Positions 1-14,086 of a stretch of DNA of 64,000 bases are shown here, in pieces; the stretch's first letter is position 1, and each line of letters opens with the position of its first letter. The stretch covers positions 9,077,579-9,141,578 of the forward strand of contig CM049307.1 of assembly GCA_026874595.1 (NCBI GenBank). The letters run 5' to 3'. Below the pieces are notes generated by a model. That model did no database searches and had not been told where the DNA came from. It was given only the letters and a program-made list of their open reading frames with translations. The position numbers and the translations under genes were made by a program. This stretch comes from Sipunculus nudus (taxonomy: Eukaryota > Annelida > Sipuncula > Golfingiida > Sipunculidae).

Positions 1-1150
1 GTTTTCTTTCCATTCAAAATTGATGGGTTGTAGGTCAATTTTTTTACCATCTGATTGTTCGGTTGAGATTGTAACGAAATGTCTGAGTTGTAAATCTGTG
101 CTAGTAAAGAGGTTAACAAACTATCCCTTTCTTAGGCAACCATATTTTACTGACAGTTTTTATGCTCATCTTGGATATTGATAGTGTCATCACTCTGGGT
201 CACTCAGTATCATTATCCTAAGCTGTATTTTACAGCAGATTGCTGTGACATGGATATTGAAACCAATCCAAAATGCTGAGCAGGCAGTAACTGTAAATCC
301 ACCTAATAATACCCACAAAACAGTTAAGATCATATCAAATGAATCTGTGTTTTACATCAAATTAGCGTAATTGTCGTAACCTGAACAATTTAATTGTAAT
401 GTGAAACTGATGAATCCCTGAGAAAATTAGCAAAAGGATGAGTTAGTTTCAGGTGCCAGGACTCCTCATGAGTTTTCAATATTCAGTTTCACCAGCTCAC
501 CAGTCCTGCTCAGGAACAGCAGTTGGTCTTTTCAGCTAAATCTATTAAATTGCCGGAGCTTGTGGGTTATTTATACAGTTGATTAGCTCGTGTCCTGGGC
601 GCTTTTCACATTTCCCCGGTGAGTTTCATACACACCTTGTGGTCATGAAGGTTGATACAGACTTTCGACTTGAAGTTGTGTAGATTTTTTTTGCCTGTTT
701 GCTGGGAGTAAACCCATCTGGGAGTAAAGCTGATAAAACAATGAAGGTCTTTCAGGAAGTATTTCATCAAAAAGACTATTTACTTGTAACATGGAGTACT
801 TTTTAAAAAGACAGTTTCGCTACCCCCTGATTTTTGTCCTTGTTGGCAAAGTGGTGTTTTGGTTTATTTAGGCTGGTCTTCTGATTACATGAATATTGTA
901 GGTTGATAGTAGCTTGTGCTCAAGAAACAGGACTGCTCTCTCATAGTGCACATAAAATATTGATGTGAGAAATGTCATTTATTTGGATATTTAAATACAT
1001 GTGGTTGATAAAAGAGCTAGAAATGGGGTAAAGCCTGGTGGGTGTCCCCTAGCCATCAGGTTTTCCTCTCTTTAAATTTCTTACATGAACATAGTATTTT
1101 TTCATGCATATTATTGTAGGAACCATTTGAGCATTTGCTGAAAAAACTGA
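1..1150. other. Non-coding sequence, nothing recognised
   Basis: AT-rich sequence with stops in all frames and no recognised exon, RNA gene or repeat. It is probably intronic or upstream sequence of the PDZ-GEF gene, given the plus-strand gene that follows (inference). Confidence 0.6.
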
Positions 1151-1152
1151 TA

Positions 1153-1625
1153 CTGTGGTTGGCTTTATATTCGAGAGGCTTAAATTTTGCGATTTCTTAA
1201 TTTTTAACAATTGCGAGGGTTTTATTTTCCCGATTGCAAAAAAAACCCATAAAATCTAAGTATGGCAGTATTTGTATTCATATTAAATTTAGAATTACTC
1301 CGACAATACCTCACTCATTTCTGATTTACTGATTCATTCACTTTGACCGATGTCACAATCGATATATCTCGTGTGATTACTGTGTGTTTTACAATGACTA
1401 ATGCTTGTATACATGGCCCAGAATGGATACCATGCACAAATTAGGTTGTGACTATCATCTGTTTCCAGAGGTATAAGAACTAATCTGTTTGTGCACAGGC
1501 ATCATCCCTTCTTGTTAATCGTAGTTAATGAGGCATCTTATTCGCAAGGGTTTTGTATTCATGATTATGTCTCATTCTCGAATATCACGAAATTAAAACC
1601 CTCACGAATAAAAAGGCAACTACAG
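1153..1625. mobile_element. MITE with TA target sites and about 40-bp imperfect terminal inverted repeats
   Basis: The left end is CTGTGGTTGGCTTTATATTC; the right end, reverse-complemented, is CTGTAGTTGCCTTTTTATTC. Both are flanked by TA. Similarity continues inward (GAGAGGCTTAAATTT versus GTGAGGGTTTTAATTT). No coding capacity. Fits a mariner/pogo-type non-autonomous element. Confidence 0.75.
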
Positions 1626-2252
1626 TAATTGATACCTGTGACATAACGTGGCGTTAACTATAACTCAATATTTGGTGTTTTGGATCAGTGGGGAATCATT
1701 AAAGGTAGCATTAATATCAAACCCTTTAATATGTTACACAATTACACTACAAAATATTGTAAATTATGATGTTTATTGCTTGTTATGTTAATCACTAAGA
1801 GATGTTCATCATCTGATTGATTACATAAATAAGACCCTTAATTGGCATACTGGTATACTGACAGGTATCCATGACCTCGTTCTGAATATTTAAGTGACTT
1901 CCAGTGGTAGTGATATGAGTCTGCTGTGCTGTAGATGATCTAGTTCATTTTATTGTGATTCACTTACACTCAGTCAATGATTGTTAATCATTACATGCAT
2001 CATCTTTCCAGTTATCAGATGTGACTTCACCTGCCATCAACAACATGGTATAATATTCTTACCAATTGCAGTCAATATAAAATATGTCATAGCAAACTCC
2101 AGCTTCACTGTATATTTATTACCTAATTAATTCATTAATCAACCAGCCACATGAACGTGACTGGCAGTTATTTACAAGATAGCATTATTTAAACGCAGTG
2201 TAAAATAAATGGTGACAGCTACATAACGATATTAAGTATCAGTTCAGCTTAA

Positions 2253-2783
2253 GCCGAAAACACACTAACGCGCGCGTCAAGTGTCATGCATCAAGCCTCT
2301 AATCCGCAAAAAGTCATTCCACTCTATTTATCAATGACAAAACAGACAACAAGCGCCTCAAGCGAGCGTCAGGCTTCAAGCAATCAGCTATTGCTCATGG
2401 AGTGATTTTTGAGGCATGACGTGCGCTTGCCGCGTGGGAATTCCTTTTAATGACATAACTTAAGAGAGGGTTTCCCTCCCCAGCACTCGCATTTTATATG
2501 AAACTGCGGGTGAGACTTTTGTTATAATTCTTTGAACTATAATTATTGATTTGTATCTGGATAGAAAACAACAAAGCAACACAAACAAAGTAACTGAGTT
2601 CTGTCATATTTAAACCATGTTTTATCACAAACAGATTCACATTTGTATACAATAAATCAATGCTGATTATCAAAATTACTATTTTTACAAAGATAAACCA
2701 TGCAGTCTGACGCGTGTCATGTGTGTTGTAGCCGAGTTAATGTGTTTTGAATTTTTCGTGAGACGCGTCAGTCTGTTTTGGGC
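2253..2783. mobile_element. MITE with TTAA target duplication
   Basis: The left end GCCGAAAACACACTAACGCG and the right end reverse-complemented GCCCAAAACAGACTGACGCG match at 16 of 20 bases. TTAA lies directly outside each end (2249-2252 and 2784-2787). TTAA duplication is typical of piggyBac and Kolobok transposons. There is no transposase. The ends are notably CpG-rich against AT-rich flanks. Confidence 0.8.
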
Positions 2784-2787
2784 TTAA

Positions 2788-5063
2788 GGTTGGTGTATTT
2801 CCTGATTTCTGGGTTAGATGTGCAAGTATATAGGACCTCAATAATGCATGAAGGCAACAAGATGTTTTAATCACATTTTGGTTGTCACAATAAATTTATA
2901 CCATCTTTATACATTTTTCCATTGAAAACTGTTGGAAGCATGTATTGACTTGGGGGGGGAGTGGGGGGGGGGGGAAATAGGCTAGTTTATGAAGATTGTA
3001 CATGGTGATTATTCTTGTATTAAACCCTTCCAGAGCCATCTATACTTGTATCCGTCCTCTTGTATCTAGTTTGTGCCAACCCTGATGTCCACACCTGTGG
3101 ATAATAAACAATTATTTATGTTTATACAGTCAGTGTTGATGCACGGATATATGATTATGGACTTTTATGCTGGGCCATGTGTACACTAGAATCGTGTTTT
3201 CAAGCATTCTGTATTTTGTATCACTCAGATATAAAATGTTCAAATCTTTGGACTTCAAAAAAGGTCCTTTGCTCTCAGATGACCTTGGCAAAATAGACCT
3301 TTTGACAAAAGGGACTTGACAGGGCAGATAACTCAGGAGATAACTGAACAAGTATAATGCAGTTTTGAAATCCTTGCCAATATTTGCTACTTTTCTTTTT
3401 TATACTGCTGCCCACAAATGCATTTGGTAACTTTCAAGCACACATTTTGTTCAGAGTAGGCCTTTCATAAACATGAAAAGATTTCAACTAACTATAGAAC
3501 AAAATAGGGGACTTTATTCAGGAAAAGCATAAAGAAATATTTTTTAAATTGTTTAATCAATTTATCATGCATAAGATTTTTGGTTTCCTGAAAGGTAATT
3601 TTATTGTGCTTGACTCTGAATGATGTCTGGGTTATATGACTGAGAGTTAAGACCATCCAGGCAACTGTACTTAGCTACATGGGAGTTACTTCTTGTGGAT
3701 TTCAGCATTCTTGTTCCCATGATGCCCTTGTGAGATAGTTGCTTTTTGAAAATTGCCTGTTTACAGATGATTGTAGCAAACCTTAGATCTTGGCAAATGC
3801 ACTGAAGCATAATAATTTTATACTGATTTACCAGGAGGTGTAATACATGGAATGGTATGCATTAGAAGTTTTCTGTGCTTCATTGGACAAACAGAACTGG
3901 CACATTTAAAAAGGCAAGATACACAGCTCTGCAAGGCAGATATTCACTGTGTACTTCATTGAACTGTTAGAGGAAACAGAAAAAGATGAATAGATGAAGA
4001 AACCAGGAGGTCAGAATCCTCCCCCCAGTAAGACGATAATAACATACTGCACAAAAAACCTCCATTAACTTTCATCAGTGGTTCGGCCTCCATGAAGACT
4101 TTCATGGACCCAGTCATTATCAAAATACAAGTAAAGGCATTCCACTACAGGAGATCAAAACCTAGAAACCCACAAAATCTCCTGGGGCCATTAGGTTGTT
4201 AGAAGGCTTTGTACACAAAGCTCCCCTCATCTGTTGGGAGGCTGGCAACCAGAGAACTTGAGGACAGCTATCCCTACGGACACCGAAACCCCATCAGTCC
4301 CCATCACTCAGTGACTAACATCCATCAGCCCCTGTCCACACTTCTCTTATACTCCCCTCACCAGCCTCCGCAGCCTGTCACTGAGCTGATGTACAGCCTG
4401 TCATGGGAGATGCTGTATGTGCTATGTTGATGAATTTATTAAATATAAATCAAAATACTGGATGATAGGCCACATTACTTGAAAAAGGAAACTCTGAATG
4501 GGTTCTTTGTGGTCAGTGGTCAGTGTTTTAGTATCCCTAAATCAGGGACAGGGATATAGCAGTCGGCTCCATCTGTCTGTCTGTGTGTCCATCGCAGTCT
4601 CTGTAAATATTCAAAATGTGATGTAATATCTCAAACACCATTCATTGAGATTACCATCAACTCTAATATATATGGCATGGCAGTTGATTTGGTTCATGCT
4701 TCTTTCATATTCTGACCTTTGAAGAATGGTTCAAGCATCACTTTGCTTATGCCAGATCAAGCATAAAAAATCAGGACTCTTTGTGATCAGAATCTTTCAA
4801 CTCCATTATTTTCCTTTCAGTGATTCTCACCTGTGACCACTTCACACCTTTACTTATATTTTGGCTCATATTCAGCTTCCTTTTGAGCTTCTGTTTGAGA
4901 GTTTGCTGTTCTTGCTTGCTGTGTTTGTCCTTGATCTGTGATCCCTTCTTGTTTGCATAGCAGCAACCACTGGATATATTTTGTCATGTTCAGTAACATT
5001 CTTGTTCAGAACTTATCAACTGCTTTGATAAAATACAACTGCTTTTTACACCCATTAATTGTA
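2788..5063. other. Non-coding sequence between the TTAA MITE and the first Helentron-like copy
   Basis: Contains a poly-G tract and a low-complexity stretch near 4560-4760 that reads like an older dispersed repeat (TGTCTGTCTGTGTGTCCATC). Short frames of about 70 codons show no recognisable protein. Confidence 0.55.
2952..2974 (+). repeat. Interrupted poly-G tract
   Basis: Two G-runs (8 and 12 bases) separated by AGT. G-quadruplex formation is possible. Similar tracts occur at 14105-14121, 22591-22602, 36178-36198, 49645-49658 and 54154-54163. Confidence 0.85.
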
Positions 5064-5717
5064 TCCCCAGACAAAGTCAGGATACTATATTTCAAGCATG
5101 GTCGCGCCACCGCTGCCGCAGAGATTTTGTTTGGACGCAATAAATGAAAAAACATGACATGGATCTTTACCAAACTTAACATGTGCATAGATATGGGTGA
5201 GAGGACAAAGCCTATTTAAAATTGGGTCATGATCTTTACTAGGAGAGTAACCTTGACCTTGAATAGGTCAATTTTTGGGGAAGATCACACAAATTTTTAA
5301 ACATCTCAAGACTGGTGGCGCCATCGGCAATTGTTTTGGTGTGGCATCCATATGAACATGTGCTTTGGGTGAAAATTGCTGATATCTCAGGATTGGTTCA
5401 AGGTTTTGGTCTTAAATTTGTCATGTCTAGCCATCTTGGAAAATTTTCTCATAAACCAGACAGAGGACGCCACTTACTTGCCCGTTTCCATAAAATAAAT
5501 GAATGCTCTTTTCTCAAAAGAGATTCAACATATTGGCTGCAATATTTGGTGAAAATATTGTTTTCTCAAAATGATAGATGGAAGAAACCATAGTCGCTTG
5601 TCAAGTGTCAGTATATGCTGCTGAAGATAGGGGGCCTATTCTTAAAGGAGGGGGGGGGGGGGGGGGGGTTAATTGTCTGGGGATACTATGGCACCTGCAA
5701 TGCCAAGAAATATCTAG
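5064..5717 (+). mobile_element. Helentron/Helitron-like non-autonomous element, copy A
   Basis: It begins TCCCCAGACAAAGTC (preceded by TTGTA) and ends with a short imperfect hairpin (GGCACCTGCAATGCC), AAGAAATAT and CTAG before TT. TGTCTGGGGATAC near the 3' end is the inverse of GTATCCCCAGACA at the 5' end. These are the subterminal inverted repeats and 3' hairpin of Helentron-type elements. A long G-run lies at about 5650-5668. Boundaries may be a few bases off. Confidence 0.7.
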
Positions 5718-6847
5718 TTATTTTTGCTTTGAAATGTTTTTATAAGCTTTCTGTAATTGATGTTATGAACAAATTATTTATATGTTATGTAGCTTGTTTG
5801 CATTCAGCTGTGTGATCCTGATGGATTTCATTAGAATTTGCCAGATTCTTGAAAATTAGTTGTTGACAGTCATTTCTCTTCAGATACAGTAACTTGCTAC
5901 AAGGTTATTCACCAGTGAGTGTATGGATTGTCTGTAACTTTGGTGTGAATATCCACTCTGTGGTGTACACCTCAGAAACATTTTCCACAGTTTTGATGCT
6001 GGGAATTAAAGACAGTTATATTTTAATTAATATTACCAAACAACTTTTGAAATTATTTGCATCATTTGGTACAAAAAAATCTGTCATCACACAGTTTGAG
6101 TAATCCTGTTATTTAGGTACTCTTGGGAGCATATTTAGAAGAATCCAACAATACAACAGATAATGCTTAAAATGAATGCCATGTGTGAAGTTGCTTCACA
6201 AAGACAGATTGAACATTGCAAAATGTTTTCCTCTTTGAGTTTAACTTGGATGAATCCAAAATATCTTCTTGACCTTTGACCTATATTTCTGTTTTACTGC
6301 ATTGGTGGCTTAATGTTTCATAGCTTTAGTTCTGTTTTGGGACCAGATATCTGTAGGGACTTGACAGACATGACAACTTTTATAAGCTGACAACTTTACA
6401 CCACCCTGCTGTTCATGCAGACAGTACTTTTGTCAAGGTGTTGTAGACATTTAATCAGTTTGCACCAGTTGAATAGATCAGGTATCACCACAGGCCAGCA
6501 CAGGTAAAGACTGTCTGCTTCACCGACTGTCTCAGCTTGACAGGTGTTCTGTATTCATATGCCATCTCCTCCAGTCTGCCTCAGCAGCCAGCCACACAAT
6601 ATCAGGAAACAACCAGCGGCTGCATGGCTGATGCAGCTCTTAATCAGGTTTCTACATAGATTCAAACAGTTCTTAAAACATTCAGTCTCGGGTCTGCTAG
6701 TTCATGTCAAATGCAGGGTCTTATTTTTTTCATATTAAATATTTATGTTGAGTTATCTTCTCTGGGTTATTTAAACTGTTAAAGAGTTTTATTCTTTTTT
6801 TGTGTGTGTACCATAAGGCATTAAATATAGTTATAAAACTGAGGTCC

Positions 6848-6885
<38 letters not shown>

Positions 6886-9800
6886 GAATGCACATTTCTT
6901 GCAAAAATGCAGGGTCAGTTATAATTCATTCATTCAGTAATGAATTTGTAAACTGCAAAGTAGTGAACATTGTGCTAAAATTATAAACAAATTGTCAGAA
7001 ATATATTCAAATTGACTTTAAATTGATTTCAAATGTTAAATGATTTAATATTATCTAACAGACTGAGTGTTGAATATGACCTTGTCCTCTACCCTAAATG
7101 CCATAGTTTATTTATTTGTTGATTTAGCGGTGACACCTGTTGAAGTAAGGAGTGGCTTTGCTTCTGTACAGGTAGCGTATGGTGGTGTCAGTGACTGTGA
7201 TTTTGATCTGGCTAGAGGCCAAAGGATCTGGAGAAATGGCTGTGTGCCATGATGGTATCATCATAATAGTATTGTAGAGGAATGTGGTATGTTTATATTA
7301 CGGTCCCGTCAAGTGGTTCATTCATAACTGGGCATGATTGGTAGCAAGTAAATATATAGAGGTTACACATGTTGAGTGACAGGCCAGGTGCATGTTGCCG
7401 TAACCATAGCTATTGTTTCAGGTAAGTCTTGTTATTGTTGAGGAGGTCCCTGTGGTAATCTATTGGTCAGGTAGAAAACCAACCACTCTGTCAGGGTTTT
7501 AGGTGTTTCAATAAAGTTTGTGTTGATGGCAGCTGTGGACTGCTCCAGGTACTCATTCTGTCAGGATATACACATTTCAGTGTCCCTCGTTACTTTGGAT
7601 GCACTGACTGACTGTGTGTAATCATAGTCTGGTCTGTAACAGTAACAGTCACACAGGAAAAAATTACACATGGGGCTTGGGATTTTGGCATGTTGTTAAT
7701 TATATGAACTCCACCTACTATGGTATGCATGCAGTATACATTCAAGCCATTTCTGTTCCACACTGTTCCTTTGCAAATTTAACTTACTTATTTCATGATG
7801 TAATTTGAGTGGCTGTCACCTTGCTAAAATAATAACTAGGGCAGATCCAGAAATGTGGTTGGGGATTGGGGTTTGGGTGTAACTCTTCTTTACAATGTGA
7901 AATTACCCATTCACCACTGAATACAAATGCAAAAGCCTGAAAAGCGGTGACAGACATACATGCAATTACTCAATTGATAAGTCTCCTGACAGTATCAGAT
8001 AAACAGTCAGCAGACTGAAAGATCTTCAGAGTATATCTTGTTGGAAATTGAGCTTCAGGGCACAATCAGACAGGGATCACATCAAGTCAGTTATTTAATG
8101 ATGTAGGGAGTGATCCAGTATTCTGAAACAAGGGCTGACATGATGCGGGAGAAGACAAATTGTTCTTTTATTCTGTTTGAACTGTTCTCACAGCGTTCTG
8201 ATAATGCTTCCACAAAATGATCGTAAACCCTGATTATCCTATCATATTATGTCAGCTTAATTGAGTTATAAAAATTAGTGTAACAAGCAAACAGTAATTA
8301 ATTTGGCATCATGATATTACATAGTATATTTAAATAAGGAATGGAGGGGGGGAAGGGGTTGCTGCTACTGAAGTACATCCCGTCACAGCAGTGCCTCCAG
8401 CACAGCACAACAGACAGATAATAGTGTTAATAACATTACAGCAGTGCCAGTAACTGGATGAACAGTCCATCTTGTAATGGATGTGTTCATCACTGGCTGC
8501 ACGCTTGCTACATAATTGTTTCCTAATGATAGATTTTGGAAGAACTTTTGTGTCTTATTCAGGGTGAAGTACACCATCAGTTATAACATGACCATCGTCA
8601 TCATTTCCAGAAGTGGGCTCATTCAAGGGCTGTTTATATACCTTAATCCCAATACCAAAATAGGGGCAATTACATATTTGGTTCTGTCGCTGTATTATCA
8701 ATTTATCTTGTTTGGCCAGATGATTTCTTATAGGCAGTTAATAACCAGAATGGTACTCAGTAGACCACACACCAACGCCCGGGCAGAACAGTCCGACTAG
8801 ATCTACACCTTGTTGCAGATCTGGATCAAAATATAATAAGGCCTCCCCTGGCCCAAGTCCCTTCCCCACACACACAGTTTTGTGGAAATCACTTCCCCTT
8901 ATCCTGCTGACACAAACAAACACACACATGGGTGAGGACACAACCTCTTTTGCAGAGGTAATAAAAAGATATGAATCATGTGTTTGACTGAGAGTTTTGG
9001 GAGAGGTAGGTTCACAAAGTGTATCCATACGAGTACAGCATTTAGGTTTGGATAAGGCCACGCTTGGTTGACTTTCTGATTGTTTAAAATTTGTTGAAAA
9101 TTCATTCATAAGTTTAATTAGTAACACAGTATCTACATATGCTTCACTCAGATTCATTTCCAGGTTGTTTATTCCTTACCTGATTAAGATTTTGTCATCC
9201 TTAAAAGATTTTCTTATCTCTTATTTTCTTTTTATTATTAGATATCAGACATTTAATTACGGAAATAATTAAATGAAAAATACATATTTCTTACATTTCC
9301 ACTCGTGCAGGGATTTTCTGGTCTTGAAACAAATTTCTAGTTAATATAATATTTGTTAACGTAAAGGTCATAACACATGGGTTAACTGGTTGGTAAAATC
9401 ACATTTCATATACCTGTATGTTTCTATCCTGCCCTCCACACACACATGTGGCTTGAGTGAGATCCATGAATTTAAGAGGTGAAGGAAGCAATAAGAAATG
9501 AAATATCAGGAGCCGCTTCCAGTTATTAGATGCCTGTGTCAGCACTGTCACTTAGATTACAGCAACAAAATCAATAGGGGATCAGGACCTGCTATAAAAC
9601 ATATACAGGTCTCCAGTCCTGCCCCTCTCCAGGTACAGGCTGGCTGATAAATCGCTGTTCAGGCTCAATACACATATGGCAGTTGTGTCATATAGAATCA
9701 TACCAGGGTTTGTTGTGTCTGTGGTGCCACCTTGCCAGATTTCAGTGATGTCAGGTTAATTACACATCAAGCAGCCATTTATGGTGATACAGCAGATCAC

Positions 9801-11080
9801 TGGATATTAAGTTACAGCGCAGTAGAACATTTATGTTTGATTGAATTTCTCTGTTTTATGGGAGTGTCTATGGTATATAGAAGTGCCCTGTATTTCATGG
9901 AAGCTAATTTATTCATACAGATACAAGGTTTGGGTTTGAACATAAAACAGTTTGACCTGCATATTTACTATTAGTTTGTTTTCTTTGTGTACTGACCATC
10001 GCCATCCCAGGTTCCAATTTAATGACAGTTCATGTCTGTTTGGACCACCAGTAAAAAAATTTTTGGTCAGAGATTTTAAAATGATGTGGTAATAATTGGC
10101 TTTCATGCTACAGTATTTTGATGGAGCCATCAGATTGAAAACACAGTAACCATGATATGACAAGATAATAAATCATTGGTAAAAAAAATGATTTATTGAC
10201 TAGCCTGAGAAGCATCCTGAATAAGACCTTTCAATTGTTGAGCTCCAATTCTCTGCTTAGTTTGCTGAACTTATAAAAATGCTGACAGTGGAAAATAAGA
10301 TGACAAAAAAACAGTTTGCTCAGGGGGATATATTTTTATTTCTGTATGATGGGATTAATCCAGTCAGTTAACAGTATTAAGATGTGAATAGACTCACTCA
10401 TGTCGTTTGGACTGTTTGAAGAATTTTTTGATTTTTTGGCTCTCGCTGGTGGGTATTACAGTATTTGAGTACAGGAGACAGACGAAAGTCAGGATGAAAG
10501 GAGATATTGACACAGCTGGAACCCTTGTTATTGATTGGTGTTCTGTTTGGAGGAACTGTGGCAGCAGGGGAAAGGGGCTGCAGCAGGCTGCCAGTGAGGC
10601 TGACAGTCACAGAACACAGCCAGTTTGTGGCTAATACACTGAGTGGCTTCATATTAGTTAAATTTTTACCATTGTCCCTTTTCCAGTGTTTTTTTCAAGG
10701 TTCTTATTTCTTATCTCACAATACAAGAACTTGCATGAGCCCATCAGTCCATGAATTGTTTGATTAATGATGGGACAGGAACAGGACAGTTTACTGTGAT
10801 TTTAATATGCAAGCAAAATCTGAACAAATGAACACAAACCAAAGGGAGCATGACATGAATTGAAAATCCTTTAATATACGAAATTTGATAGTATTTTAAT
10901 ACATTTTTATGCTACCTGTATGCAGTATACATCTAATCTCATTGTGGTTACTGTATAAACAACTGTCCCCCTGTTGTGATTGGATGGTTTATTTACGACA
11001 GTTTCTTTTTAACAGTTATTTGCCTTTCACAGATATCATGAATGTGAGACATTTAGCCATCAACATTTTCAGGAACAATG
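5718..11080. other. Non-coding sequence, no gene recognised
   Basis: Apart from the CA microsatellite at 6850 nothing is recognised. A minus-strand frame of 139 codons at 8738-9157 is the longest; it has odd composition, no motif I recognise and no supporting splice context, so I do not call it. Confidence 0.55.
6850..6884 (+). repeat. (CA)n microsatellite
   Basis: About 17 uninterrupted CA units in otherwise unremarkable intronic or intergenic sequence. Confidence 0.97.
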
Positions 11081-11523
11081 CTCTGTTAACCTAATCTCTG
11101 TGTTGTACCTTGTGTATAATGAGTCATTTTACCTGATTTATCCGGTGTGTATTTCCTCATTTAAATATTATAAAGTATACATCAGTTTGACCAGAATTTA
11201 TGTAATTAGTCTGTCCATATTTAATTAATTGACTGGTGGAGTGCAGCATGCATGAATTTGACTAAACTGTACTATATGTCTATCATATTAAACTAATTGT
11301 CCTCTGTTAACCTAATCTCTGTGTGGTACCTCGTGTATAATGAGTCATTTTACCTGATTTATCCGGTGTGTATTTCCTCATTTAAATATTATAAAGTATA
11401 CATTAGTTTGACCAGAATTTATGTAATTAGTCTGTCCATATTTAATTAATTGACTGGTGGAGTGCAGCATGCATGAATTTGACTAAACTGTACAATATGT
11501 CTATCATATTAAACTAATTGTCC
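11081..11523 (+). repeat. 221-bp tandem duplication
   Basis: The block starting CTCTGTTAACCTAATCTCTG at 11081 is repeated from 11302 with very few changes. It includes ATCCGGTGTGTATTTCCTCA and TTTAATTAATTGACTGGTGG. Near-identity implies a recent duplication. No gene is seen in it. Confidence 0.93.
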
Positions 11524-14086
11524 TCACGTGGGGGTCGGTAGAGTATTTGTATTGTAATGTGTCATGCTGTTTACCGAGTGCATATCAGGGGATTTGTAAT
11601 GTTAATCAAGTTAATATTTGATGAGCATGCACAGATGAACCAAATCAATCTGCTGTACTTGCAGGCCTACTTGCCCAGGGTTTCATTACTTAATGTCACT
11701 CTTGAGAGTTTGTTCTGTGGAACTGATTGTAGGGAAATCATATGGCTGACTGCTGCATTATCATGTAGTCCAATTATCATATATAGTTCTAGGAGTAAAA
11801 AAGAGCTAGTGGACAGTTATGTAGCCAGTTAGTTGTATAAGAAAAAAATTGAAAGCCTATCCTGGAAAATATAAGGTCTCTACATGTAGTCATAACAAAT
11901 AATATGTTTTTGAAAGTTTAGAAATAGTGAAAAATATCTTATTGTCTTCTTCATATTTGAAAAAAAGACCCATGTGTAAAAATAATAACTAACATCAAAC
12001 AACATTACTGTTTTTACTGACTTTGGTAAATAAAAACCTGCTGGACCACTAAGGATCAACTAAAAAATACAACAGGCTCATGCTACAAAAAAAAAATTTA
12101 CTTTGTTCATGTGTATTCAACATCTTCATTACAGTTTTGAGTTTACAATCAGCTAACCCATCATGGCCTCCCTTTTGGTCTGTTTCTGCTACTTCAGATG
12201 CATATTTTCGTTTCTTTCTTCAGGAAGATTTTCCTTGCCTTAAAACGTACTTTTAAATTATCTTTCATGTCTTCCTGACATCAACCGATCCTTTTTATGT
12301 CTAACAAAATAACCAGTCAAAGATCATCGAAAATCTTAATGCCTGGCGTATATTCCCCTTAGCAAATGTAAACATCATCACTGATCAGGTCTTTAAGGTA
12401 AACATACCTATGTATGAATTTCTTGCCTCGAGCACACCGCCACAAAATAAATGTAAAAAAAAATTTTGTGCATATCTTATTGAGACAGTATCCCACTGAA
12501 AGTCTATATTTTCTTTTACTTTTAGAATAAAAAAATGAGCCAACATTCCTCATCTCAGTTAAAACCCAAGTAAAAAACTTGGCATACTGGGTTTATCAGC
12601 TATTGTTAATACGTGGCCTTAAACAAATCATTTCACTTTTGTCAAATGAAACAGATCTTAGTTGTTCTTGTAAACTGAAGAGTAAAATGATATTATTGTC
12701 ATATTCGAGTCACGCTTACCCTGAAATTAAAGCAAGTTGTTTCAGTCAGTTCATGAAACATGATCATAAACAATTGCTATTTTGTGCACCCTGTATTAAA
12801 CAAAGACAGGTATAAATTGTTTCTGACATTCCTATAACAGGGCTCTGTCAGTTCAGATGTCAACCATCATGTGATTGGAGGCAAAGGTTTACTGGCTTTC
12901 CCAGGTTTCCATTAAGCTTATTTGCATAAGCTCATGAACTGGAAATAAATTAAAATATTCTAATCTCATGCAGATGTTTTGTGGGTGACCGTGTGATACA
13001 ATCACAAATCGGGTACTGTAATTTGAGTGCTGCACAGCAACAGAATTAAAGACAAAATTCACAGTGTTCTGTCTTTATTTCCATTAGACATTTGCTCATA
13101 CAAAAAATGCACAAAACTTTGATAGATTAATTTGCTGTTAATGTTTTGAGACTGAAGTGCTTCTGTCCTTCAAATTTACAAACCAGGGTCAAGACTTGCT
13201 TCATACTGGAGCAACTTGTCTAGACAGGTGCATGTCTAAATACACCAGGGGTAGCTGCTCTGTTGATGCTGTCCACATAGGAAACTTGGCTGAAAACCCT
13301 CAGTTCTGACATTGACAGCAGTGGCCAAACAAACAAGCTACAAGACCAGTGACCAGTGCTGTTGTGGGCATTTGATACATGTTGTTGATCTCAGCCACTA
13401 GGTGGCAGCACATCAGCAACAGGTGTCCTGTGCTGACAGTTTCTTTGATTTTGTTCAAAAATATATATGTATCCTGATGTGAATTCTATTCATTTGAAGC
13501 AGTGTGGTACATGCTGTGTATCCATTTTAGGAAAATTGTATTGTTTGGTTAGAAAAATGCATTGGCTGTATTTTATCTGGTCTATGTTGAAAAGTACCTC
13601 TGTTACTATAGACACTGTAATGTGTACAATTCATCAGATTAATGATTGTGTTCATCCAATGTGTCAGGAATTATTAACATTATATCTGAAGATGTTAGAT
13701 ATTTAGAAGGTAATAGTATGATTTACTTGCATTTTACACTCCATGGTGTAGTTAGTACATTAATCATATCTGGTGATGACGCGTCTTTTCACTGTCTGTG
13801 TTCAGTAATTGTGAGGTTTTTAAAATGTGTTACTTCAGTGAAAGTACAGCATTTGTCTTAATGAAATTAAAATAAAGTTATCAACAGAGAAATGTCTCGT
13901 TTAAATTTATTAAAACAACAACTTTGATGTTTGGACAGTAAAATATGATATAATAAAGCTGTGATAGGCTTCACAGGATCAGTGTGTAGGTGTGATATGT
14001 GGTTGCAGTGTAGCCATTTCCTTTAATGTGGTCACTCTTGCGGTATATAATTTTAGTACTTGTAGATATTTGTAGTACTAGTTGTA
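11524..14086. other. Non-coding sequence, nothing recognised
   Basis: AT-rich with scattered A- and T-runs. No exon-like frame with splice sites was recognised on either strand. Confidence 0.55.

Noticed and set aside
8738-9157. Minus-strand frame of 139 codons
   Set aside because: Longest frame in the first 14 kb, but no family motif is visible, composition is unremarkable and there is a competing overlapping frame; length is within chance for 64 kb.
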